Positions 57,255-64,000 of a stretch of DNA of 64,000 bases are shown one piece after another. Origin of the DNA: Laribacter hongkongensis DSM 14985 (lineage in GTDB: Bacteria > Pseudomonadota > Gammaproteobacteria > Burkholderiales > Aquaspirillaceae); contig NZ_KE383997.1 of the NCBI RefSeq assembly GCF_000423285.1, positions 1 to 64,000 of the forward strand, in the 5' to 3' direction. The notes under the pieces were generated by a model. The model made no database searches and was not told the DNA's origin. It worked only from the letters and a program-made list of their open reading frames with translations. The number at the start of each line of letters is the position of its first letter. The first letter of the stretch is position 1. The position numbers were made by a program, and so were the translations under genes.

Positions 57255-60200
57255 TCAGCGGACCGGCCGGCGCAGGGTCAGCCGGTCAAAGAACAGATAG
57301 ATCACCGGCGTGGTAAAGAGCGTCAGCACCTGGCTGAACAGCAGTCCGCCCACCAGTGTGATGCCGAGGGGAGAACGCAGCTCCTCGCCCATGCCGTTGC
57401 CGGCCAGCAGCGGCAGCGCCCCGAACAGGGCCGCCATGGTCGTCATCAGGATCGGCCGCAAACGCAGCAGGCATGCCTGGTAAATGGCGTCGCGCGGTGC
57501 CATGCCCTGCCCGCGCTCGGCCTCCAGCGCAAAGTCCACCATCATGATGGCGTTTTTCTTGACGATGCCGATCAGGAGAATGATGCCGATCAACCCGATC
57601 AGGTCGAGCGGCTTGCCGCACAACAGCAAGGCCAGCAAGGCGCCGATGCCGGCCGAGGGCAGTGTCGACAGGATGGTGACCGGGTGGATGTAGCTCTCGT
57701 ACAGGACGCCGAGCACGATATACATGGTGATGATCGCCGCCAGCACCAGCCACAGCGTACTGCCGAGCGAATTCTGGAAGGCCAGCGTGGCGCCCTGGTA
57801 TTGCAGCACCAGTTCGTCTGGTAGCCCGGCATCGGCGCGGGCCTGGGCAATCCCCCGCACGGCCGCACTGAGGGAGGCGCCATCCGCCACGTTGAAAGAC
57901 ACGGTTGCGGTGGGAAACTGTCCGAGGTGATTGATCGCCAGCGGTGTCGCCCGCGCCTCGACCCGGGCAAATGTCTCCAGCGATACGGGGCCACTGGCGG
58001 TCGGCACATAGATCTGCCGCAGCGACAGGGACGGGTCCCGCAGGGCCGGATCGGCCTCCAGCACCACGCGGTACTGGTTGGTCTGGGTAAAGATGGTGGA
58101 AACCAGCCGCTGGCCGAAAGCATCGTAAAGCGCGTTGTCCACCGCCGCCATGCTGATGCCGAGGCTGGAAGCCTTGTCGCGGTTGACCGTGATGTAGGCC
58201 TGCCCGCCCTGGTCCATCCAGTCGCTGGTCACATCCTTCAGCACCGCCTCCTGCTTCAGCCGTTCCACGAATGCCGGCACCCAGCGCGACAGCTGCCCGG
58301 GCGAGGTGGCTTGCAGGGTCAGCCGGTAGAGCGTGCGGCTCAGGCTGGCGTCCAGCGTGATGTCCTGCACCGGCTGCACGTACAGGTTCACCCCCGGCAG
58401 TGCCGCCACACGGTCTTGCAGCCGCGCGATCACGCTGGCGGCGTCGTCGCGTTCGGCTTTCGGTTTCAGCACGATCAGCAGCCGGCCGGTATTGAGGGTG
58501 GCATTGGTGCCGTCCACGCCGACAAACGACGCCACTTCCGCCACGTCCGGGTCATGCCGGATTGCCTCGCTGACCGCCTGCTGCTGGCTGGCCATCCTGT
58601 CGAACGACACGGTCTGGCGCATTTCGGTCACGGCTTGCAACACGCCGGTATCCTGCACCGGAAAAAATCCCTTGGGGATGATGGCGTAGAGAAGGCCGGT
58701 CACCAGCAGCGTCGACAGCGCCAGCCACAGCACCGGCCGCTGCCGGTCGAGCACCCAGCCCAGCGCCCGGCCATAGCCTTGCAAGGTGGACTCGAACAGG
58801 CGCTCGCTCCAGGCATGGAGACCATGTGTCGGGTGATGCGACTGTGCCTTGAGCAGCCAGGCGCACATCATGGGGGTCAGCGTCAGCGAAATGGCCGCCG
58901 AAATCAGGATCGAAGCCGCCAGCGTGACCGAAAATTCGCGGAACAGCCGGCCGATCACATCGCCCATGAACAAGAGCGGAATCAGCACCGCCACCAGCGA
59001 CAGGGTCAGCGAGATGATGGTGAAGGCGATCTGGCCGGAACCTTTGAGCGCGGCCTGCAACGGTGAATCACCCTCTTCGAGGTAGCGGCTGATGTTCTCG
59101 ATCATCACGATGGCGTCGTCAACCACAAAGCCGGTGGCGATGGTCAGCGCCATCATGGTCAGGTTGTTGATGGAAAACCCGGCCAGGTACATGACGGCAA
59201 ACGTGCCGACCAGCGACAGCGGGACGGCCACTGCGGGGATCAGCGTGGCGGTGCCGTTGCGCAGGAACAGGAAAATCACCAGCACCACCAGCACGATGGC
59301 CAGCACCAGCTCGAACCGCACTTCGCTGACGGAAGCCTGTACCGTCACCGTGCGGTCGTTCAGCACCCGCAGGTGAACCGATTCCGGCAGGGTGGACTGG
59401 AGTCTGGGCAGCAGGGTCTTGATCTCGTCGGCCACGGCAATCACGTTGGCACCGGGCTGGCGCTGGACATTGATGATGACGGCCGGTTCGCGCCCGGCCC
59501 AGGCACCAAGCCGCAGGTTTTCCGGTGCGGAGCTGACCCGCGCCACATCCTGCAGGCGCAGGGCGGCGCCGTTCTGGTAGCCGAGCACGATGCGGCGGTA
59601 GTCGTCAGGGCTCTTGAGCTGGTCGTTGGCATCGATGATGCGGGCGCGGGTGGCGCTGTCGAGTTCCCCCTTGGCCTGGTTCACGTTGGCGGCAGTCACG
59701 GCGGTGCGGATGTCCTCCAGGGTCAGCCCGCGCGCGGCCAGTGCCACGGTATTGACCTGGATACGCACGGCCGGCTTGAGCGCCCCGTTCAGGTTGACCT
59801 GCCCTACCCCCGACACCTGGGCAATCTTCTGCGAAACCCGGGTATCCACCAGGTCGACCAGCTCCGTGGCCGGCAGGGTGGCCGAGGTGACCGCCAGGGT
59901 CAGGATCGGGGCATCGGCCGGGTTGACCTTGCTGTAAACCGGCGGGCTGGGCAGGTCGACGGGCAGGAGGGTGGCGGCGGCATTCATGGCGGCCTGCACC
60001 TCCTGTTCGGCCACGTCCAGATTCAGGTCCAGCGCAAATTGCAGGGTAATGACCGAGGCGTCGCCCGAACTGGACGACGACATCTGCATCAGCCCCGGCA
60101 TCTGGCCAAACTGCCGCTCCAGCGGTGCGGTGATGGTGGTGGCAATGACGTCGGGACTGCCCCCCGGGTAGAGGGTGACTACCTGGATGGTGGGGTAATC

Positions 60201-60320
60201 GACTTCCGGCAGGGCCGATACCGGCAGCAGCCGGTACGACATGGCTCCGACCAGAAACAGCGCCACCATCAGCAGGGTGGTGGCAATCGGGCGCTCGATG
60301 AACAGGCGTGACGGATTCAT
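57255..60320 (-). CDS. mdtB: RND multidrug efflux pump, MdtB-type
   Basis: A 1021-residue RND pump subunit. The N-terminus is [11 protein letters not shown], helix 4 carries [13 protein letters not shown], and the second repeat has [10 protein letters not shown]. It pairs with the MdtC-type subunit encoded downstream to form an asymmetric trimer. Gene order mdtA-mdtB-mdtC-OMF is the usual one except that E. coli lacks the local outer-membrane gene. It starts nine bases after mdtA. No local regulator such as baeR is in view. Confidence 0.92.
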   Translation of the reverse strand: MNPSRLFIERPIATTLLMVALFLVGAMSYRLLPVSALPEVDYPTIQVVTLYPGGSPDVIATTITAPLERQFGQMPGLMQMSSSSSGDASVITLQFALDLNLDVAEQEVQAAMNAAATLLPVDLPSPPVYSKVNPADAPILTLAVTSATLPATELVDLVDTRVSQKIAQVSGVGQVNLNGALKPAVRIQVNTVALAARGLTLEDIRTAVTAANVNQAKGELDSATRARIIDANDQLKSPDDYRRIVLGYQNGAALRLQDVARVSSAPENLRLGAWAGREPAVIINVQRQPGANVIAVADEIKTLLPRLQSTLPESVHLRVLNDRTVTVQASVSEVRFELVLAIVLVVLVIFLFLRNGTATLIPAVAVPLSLVGTFAVMYLAGFSINNLTMMALTIATGFVVDDAIVMIENISRYLEEGDSPLQAALKGSGQIAFTIISLTLSLVAVLIPLLFMGDVIGRLFREFSVTLAASILISAAISLTLTPMMCAWLLKAQSHHPTHGLHAWSERLFESTLQGYGRALGWVLDRQRPVLWLALSTLLVTGLLYAIIPKGFFPVQDTGVLQAVTEMRQTVSFDRMASQQQAVSEAIRHDPDVAEVASFVGVDGTNATLNTGRLLIVLKPKAERDDAASVIARLQDRVAALPGVNLYVQPVQDITLDASLSRTLYRLTLQATSPGQLSRWVPAFVERLKQEAVLKDVTSDWMDQGGQAYITVNRDKASSLGISMAAVDNALYDAFGQRLVSTIFTQTNQYRVVLEADPALRDPSLSLRQIYVPTASGPVSLETFARVEARATPLAINHLGQFPTATVSFNVADGASLSAAVRGIAQARADAGLPDELVLQYQGATLAFQNSLGSTLWLVLAAIITMYIVLGVLYESYIHPVTILSTLPSAGIGALLALLLCGKPLDLIGLIGIILLIGIVKKNAIMMVDFALEAERGQGMAPRDAIYQACLLRLRPILMTTMAALFGALPLLAGNGMGEELRSPLGITLVGGLLFSQVLTLFTTPVIYLFFDRLTLRRPVR

Positions 60321-60329
60321 GCGGAGCGC

Positions 60330-61517
60330 TCAGCCAGCCGGCTTCTTGCCGTGGGACTTGTCTTGCCGGTGCTCATCGGCCATCTTGACTTTCTGGCCGT
60401 CCCGCACCTTGTCCAGCCCGTCGACAATCACCTGCTCGCCCGGCCGCACGTCTCCGGCGACTGCCACGCGCTCGCCATCCTTGTGCAACATCCGCACGGG
60501 TTTCATAGCTGCGTTGCCGCCGGCTTGCACTACATAGACATAGCTGCCGTCACGCCCGGTCTGCACGGCAGCTTCCGGCACCACTGTCGCACCGGACAGG
60601 GTGCCCAGCCGCAGGCTGACATTGACGAACTGGTTGGGAAACAGGCTGCCGTCCTCGTTTGCCAGTTCCCCCTTGATGGCAACGCTGCCATTGGAGGCAT
60701 TGACCTGGTTGTCGAGTGCCAGCAGCCTGCCGGTGCCCAGCCGGACATGTTGCTCCCGGTCCCACACTTCAATCTGCAAAGGCTGCTTGCCGGCTGCATG
60801 CATGGCCACCGTAACCTCTCCCAGCCGGGTTTCCGGCACGGAAAACGCCACATTGATCGGCCGGATGCGCGTCATGCTGACCAGTCCGCTGGTATCCGCT
60901 GCGTGTATCAGGTTGCCCGGATCAACCTGGCGAATGCCCAGCCGGCCGGAAAACGGAGCGGTAATCCGCGAATAATCGAGTTGCAGCTGCGCGTTGTTGA
61001 CCAGACCCTGGTCGATCTTCACCGTACCTTCATACTGGCGAACCAACGCAGCCTGCGTTTCCACCTGCTGGCGGGCGATCGAATCCTGCTGCTGCAATTG
61101 CCGGTAGCGCGCCAGATCCAGCCGGGCGTTGGCCAGCAGGGCTTCGTCCTTTTGCAGTTGCCCCTGGGCCTGCAACAGCTGCGCCTGGAACGGCCGGGGA
61201 TCCAGTTCCGCCAGCAGCTGCCCGGCGCGGACTTCCTGCCCGTCGGCAAAATGCAGTTTTTCCAGCTGGCCATCCACCCGGCTGCGGATTATCACGGTCT
61301 GGCTGGCGGTGATGGTGCCAAGGCTGCCGAGCGTCACCGGCATGTCCATCCTGATCACCGGCATCACCGCCACGACCGGGCTGCGCTCACCTTTCTCAGG
61401 TGTCTTGTGCCGGATTGCGGCCAGCCCTCCGATCACCCCGGCCAGCAATACACCACCGGCCACCAGCCAGAAACCACGCTTTGACATCGAGATTCGCTTG
61501 CTGCCCGATTCGCTCAT
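60330..61517 (-). CDS. mdtA: RND periplasmic adaptor (membrane-fusion protein)
   Basis: A 395-residue HlyD-family adaptor. One N-terminal inner-membrane helix (residues 14-33) precedes the lipoyl-like half motif Ile-Arg-Ser-Arg-Val-Asp-Gly-Gln-Leu-Glu-Lys-Leu. An alpha-helical hairpin follows at about 105-165 (Gln-Ala-Gln-Gly-Gln-Leu-Gln-Lys-Asp-Glu), then the second lipoyl half (Ile-Thr-Ala-Pro-Phe-Ser-Gly-Arg-Leu-Gly-Ile) and a beta-barrel domain. The tail is Lys/His-rich. It bridges the MdtBC pump and the outer-membrane factor. It is the first gene of the leftward operon, with the promoter in the 286-base gap before the OsmC-YcaO gene. Confidence 0.92.
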   Translation of the reverse strand: MSESGSKRISMSKRGFWLVAGGVLLAGVIGGLAAIRHKTPEKGERSPVVAVMPVIRMDMPVTLGSLGTITASQTVIIRSRVDGQLEKLHFADGQEVRAGQLLAELDPRPFQAQLLQAQGQLQKDEALLANARLDLARYRQLQQQDSIARQQVETQAALVRQYEGTVKIDQGLVNNAQLQLDYSRITAPFSGRLGIRQVDPGNLIHAADTSGLVSMTRIRPINVAFSVPETRLGEVTVAMHAAGKQPLQIEVWDREQHVRLGTGRLLALDNQVNASNGSVAIKGELANEDGSLFPNQFVNVSLRLGTLSGATVVPEAAVQTGRDGSYVYVVQAGGNAAMKPVRMLHKDGERVAVAGDVRPGEQVIVDGLDKVRDGQKVKMADEHRQDKSHGKKPAG

Positions 61518-61720
61518 GATCCACCGATTATTTTCATGGCATCAACAACAATCCATCATCATAACAATGAAACATGAAGCCATCGTGCACGACAGCATGT
61601 CTTTGACGATGCATTTGCCCGGTTCGTCATCCGGATTCAGCCAGGCGGGCTTTGCCCGACCCTCAAAGGCATTCGTCGCAGCAGTGCCCGAGGCTGGCAG
61701 TACTCATGCCGAGAATCCTC

Positions 61721-61744
61721 AAACTGCCGGGAGGCGCAGTTTTT
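61721..61744 (+). terminator. small T-tailed hairpin upstream of the OsmC-YcaO gene
   Basis: AAACTGC (61721-61727) pairs with GCAGTTT (61736-61742) around an eight-base loop and the Ts continue to 61744. No rightward gene ends just before it, so it may be a leader attenuator for the gene at 61804 or a leftover terminator. Confidence 0.4.
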
Positions 61745-61803
61745 CTGCCGGGAAAACCGGATAATGGCGACCAATTCGTTTTGAACGCCATTTTTGGATT
61801 CCC

Positions 61804-64000
61804 ATGGAAATCAAGGTCAATTTTCTCGACAAACTGCGTCTTGAGGCCAAATTCGACGACTTTACCGTCATCGCCGACCAGCCCATCCGCTACAAGGGCG
61901 ACGGCTCGGCACCGGGGCCGTTCGATTACTTTCTGGCCTCGTCGGCACTGTGCGCGGCCTACTTCGTCAAGCTCTACTGCGACACCCGCAATATCCCGAC
62001 CGAACACATCCGGCTGTCGCAGAACAATATCGTCGACCCGGAAAACCGCTACCAGCAGACCTTCAAGATCCAGGTCGAGCTGCCGCCGGACATTTCCGAG
62101 AAAGACCGTCAGGGCATCCTGCGTTCCATCGAGCGGTGCACTGTGAAAAAGGTGGTGCAGACCGGCCCCGAATTCATCATCGAGGAAGTCGAAAACCTCG
62201 ACGCCGACGCGCAGGCGCTGCTGACGATCAACCCCGATACCGGCAAGCAGACCTATATCGCCGGCAAGGACCTGCCGCTGGAAGAAACCATCGCCAACAT
62301 GTCCGGCCTGCTCGCCGGGCTGGGCATCAAGATCGAAATCGCCTCGTGGCGCAACCTGGTGCCCAATGTCTGGTCGCTGCACATCCGCGACGCGCATTCG
62401 CCGATGTGCTTCACCAATGGCAAGGGCGCGACCAAGGAAAGCGCGCTGGCGTCGGCGCTCGGCGAATACATCGAACGGGCGAGCTGCAACCACTTCTACA
62501 ACGACCAGTACTGGGGCGAGGAAATCGCCAATGCGCCTTTCGTGCATTACCCGAATGAACGCTGGTTCAAGCCGGGCAAGAAGGACGCGCTGCCCGAAGG
62601 ACTGCTCGACGACTACACACTGGCCATCTACAACCCGGACGGGGAGCTGCGTGCCTCGAACCTGTTCGACACCAACTCCGGCAATACCGCACGCGGTATC
62701 TGCGCGCTGCCCTACGTGCGCCAGTCCGACGGCGAAACCGTGTATTTCCCAACCAACCTGATCGACAACCTCTACCTGAGCAACGGCATGAGCGCCGGCA
62801 ACACGCTGGCCGAGGCGCAGGTGCAATGCCTGTCGGAAATCTTCGAGCGCGCCGTCAAGCGCGAAATCCTTGAAGGCGAAATCACGCTGCCCGATGTGCC
62901 GGCCGAGGTGCTGGCCCAATATCCGGGCATCGTTGCCGGCATCGAAGAACTGGAAAACCAGGGCTTCCCGGTTCTTGTGAAAGATGCCTCCTTGGGCGGC
63001 GAGTTCCCGGTGATGTGCGTGACGCTGATGAACCCGCGTACAGGTGGTGTCTTCGCCTCGTTCGGCGCCCATCCGAGCATGGAAGTTGCCATCGAACGCA
63101 GCCTGACCGAACTGCTGCAAGGCCGCAGTTTCGAAGGCCTCAACGACCTGCCGCGGCCGACCTTCGAGAGCCATGCCGTTACCGAGCCGAACAACTTCGT
63201 CGAACACTTCATTGATTCCAGCGGCGTCGTGTCGTGGCGTTTCTTCAGCGCCAAAGCCGATTACGACTTCGTCGAGTGGGATTACGCCGGTCAGGGCGAG
63301 ACCTCCAACGCTGACGAAGCCGCGACCCTGTTCGGCATCCTCGAGGGCATGGGCAAGGAAGTGTACATGGCGGTGTATGACCAGCTCGGTGCGACGGCCT
63401 GCCGCATCCTGGTGCCGGGCTATTCCGAGATTTATCCGGTCGAGGACCTGATCTGGGACAACACCAACAAGGCACTGGCTTTCCGCGAAGATATCCTCAA
63501 CCTGCACCGCCTTGACGACAATGCGCTGGAGGCACTGCTCGAACGTCTGGAAGACAGCGAGCTGGACGATTACACCGACATCATCACGCTGATCGGCGTC
63601 GAGTTTGACGAGAATACGGACTGGGGGCAGCTCACGATTCTGGAGCTGAAGCTGCTGATTCAGCTTGCCCTGAAGCAGTTTGCAGAAGCGCACGATCTGG
63701 TGGGCGCCTACCTGCAGTACAACGACAACACGGTCGAGCGCGGATTGTTCTATCAGGCCTTGAATGTGGTGCTGGAAGTGCTGCTGGATGACGATCTGGA
63801 ACTGGCCGATTACGAGGTCAATTTCCGCCGGATGTTTGGCAATGCGCGAATGGATGCGGTGATGGGGTCAGTGGAAGGCAGCGTGCGCTTCTTCGGCCTG
63901 ACGCCAACGGGCATGAATCTGGAGGGCCTCGACAGGCACCAGCGCCTGATCGACAGCTACAAAAAACTGCACAAGGCGCGAGGCACGGGGGTAGCCACTC
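61804..64000 (+). CDS. ycaO: OsmC-YcaO fusion protein (3' end cut by window)
   Basis: The frame is open from ATG 61804 to the window edge (732 codons seen). Residues 1-135 are an OsmC-like domain (Gly-Ser-Ala-Pro-Gly-Pro-Phe-Asp-Tyr-Phe-Leu-Ala-Ser-Ser-Ala-Leu-Cys). From about 145 on it follows E. coli YcaO: Pro-Asn-Val-Trp-Ser-Leu-His-Ile-Arg-Asp, Cys-Phe-Thr-Asn-Gly-Lys-Gly-Ala-Thr-Lys, Leu-Gly-Glu-Tyr-Ile-Glu-Arg (ATP-site Glu/Arg), Arg-Gly-Ile-Cys-Ala-Leu-Pro, and Thr-Glu-Leu-Leu-Gln-Gly-Arg. The last residues match YcaO's Lys-Leu-Gln/His-Lys-Ala-Arg, so only a few codons are missing. E. coli YcaO boosts RimO-dependent methylthiolation of ribosomal protein S12, and the fused OsmC part is common outside enterics. 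No strong ribosome site precedes it. Confidence 0.9.
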   Translation, partial: MEIKVNFLDKLRLEAKFDDFTVIADQPIRYKGDGSAPGPFDYFLASSALCAAYFVKLYCDTRNIPTEHIRLSQNNIVDPENRYQQTFKIQVELPPDISEKDRQGILRSIERCTVKKVVQTGPEFIIEEVENLDADAQALLTINPDTGKQTYIAGKDLPLEETIANMSGLLAGLGIKIEIASWRNLVPNVWSLHIRDAHSPMCFTNGKGATKESALASALGEYIERASCNHFYNDQYWGEEIANAPFVHYPNERWFKPGKKDALPEGLLDDYTLAIYNPDGELRASNLFDTNSGNTARGICALPYVRQSDGETVYFPTNLIDNLYLSNGMSAGNTLAEAQVQCLSEIFERAVKREILEGEITLPDVPAEVLAQYPGIVAGIEELENQGFPVLVKDASLGGEFPVMCVTLMNPRTGGVFASFGAHPSMEVAIERSLTELLQGRSFEGLNDLPRPTFESHAVTEPNNFVEHFIDSSGVVSWRFFSAKADYDFVEWDYAGQGETSNADEAATLFGILEGMGKEVYMAVYDQLGATACRILVPGYSEIYPVEDLIWDNTNKALAFREDILNLHRLDDNALEALLERLEDSELDDYTDIITLIGVEFDENTDWGQLTILELKLLIQLALKQFAEAHDLVGAYLQYNDNTVERGLFYQALNVVLEVLLDDDLELADYEVNFRRMFGNARMDAVMGSVEGSVRFFGLTPTGMNLEGLDRHQRLIDSYKKLHKARGTGVAT

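Noticed and set aside
61663-63693. A 676-codon minus-strand frame opposite the OsmC-YcaO gene
   Set aside because: The plus strand matches YcaO closely over its length, so the minus frame is a codon-bias shadow.
1-64000. tRNA genes, rRNA genes, CRISPR arrays and insertion sequences
   Set aside because: No T-arm-like GTTCGANTC with a matching acceptor stem, no regularly spaced repeats and no transposase motifs were noticed. Short or divergent cases could be missed by eye.

Overview
The window is GC-rich (roughly 60-65% by eye) with short intergenic gaps, many 4-nt ATGA overlaps and a gene repertoire typical of a betaproteobacterium. A Zur-controlled ZnuABC operon, a MdtABC-type RND pump, an OsmC-YcaO fusion and a periplasmic-type catalase-peroxidase fit a Neisseriales/Chromobacteriaceae organism of the Laribacter kind. 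That assignment is inference from gene content, not from a marker gene. No rRNA, tRNA, CRISPR array, transposase or intact prophage was seen.

Layout. 1-2.1 kb: phage-derived remnants (a YqaJ-type exonuclease fragment joined to an unrelated gene fragment), a small lipoprotein and an LRAT-fold protein. 2.1-3.0 kb: rarD. 3.4-7.5 kb: leftward zinc operon zur - COG0523 GTPase - 43-aa membrane peptide - znuC - znuB - znuA, behind a Zur-box-like palindrome. 7.6-15.7 kb: a small membrane protein, a cytochrome c'/c-556 protein, a TSUP exporter, an aspartate-type aminotransferase, 6-phosphogluconolactonase, a FUSC/YccS membrane protein and a PAS-GGDEF-EAL protein with a degenerate GGDEF motif. 15.7-20.2 kb: loosely packed, with small proteins, a MarR regulator, a ricin-B-type lectin lipoprotein and a CigR-like protein. 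20.2-26.1 kb: a TetR regulator divergent from a tightly coupled seven-gene lipid-modification cluster (FAD amine oxidase-like, DUF1365, Cfa-like methyltransferase, DUF3833 lipoprotein, SDR, NTF2/SnoaL-like, DUF2256). 26.6-31 kb: an SDR, an alpha/beta hydrolase preceded by a C10 tract, a periplasmic thioredoxin-fold-like protein with a decayed downstream duplicate, a structured candidate RNA and two very small genes.

31-40.3 kb is a catabolic cluster: DUF2877, a biuret-hydrolase-like cysteine hydrolase, a LysR regulator, two related permeases, FdrA and DUF1116, ending in a strong terminator. The FdrA/DUF1116/DUF2877 trio matches the E. coli allFGH (fdrA-ylbE-ylbF) genes linked to oxamate carbamoyltransfer. 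Together with the hydrolase and permeases, the locus looks like uptake and breakdown of a carbamoylated or amide-rich nitrogen compound. 40.6-44.1 kb: a frameshifted SUKH-type immunity gene and an exported KatG.

44.9-52.7 kb: an MgtA Mg2+ ATPase followed by a distinctly AT-rich five-gene block (ArnT-like, ArnC/GtrB-like, GtrA-like, YdjC/ChbG deacetylase, GT87-like). This block looks acquired and probably adds an amino sugar to an envelope glycolipid such as lipid A. 52.8-61.5 kb: a leftward complete RND efflux operon (mdtA-mdtB-mdtC-OMF). 61.8-64 kb: an OsmC-YcaO fusion gene running off the window only a few codons before its expected end.

The most promising material for new biology is the FdrA-type cluster, the TetR-controlled lipid cluster that lacks the usual RpoE-ChrR pair, the acquired amino-sugar glycosylation block, the coupled 43-aa peptide inside the zinc operon, and the structured-RNA/small-ORF region at 30.1-30.7 kb.
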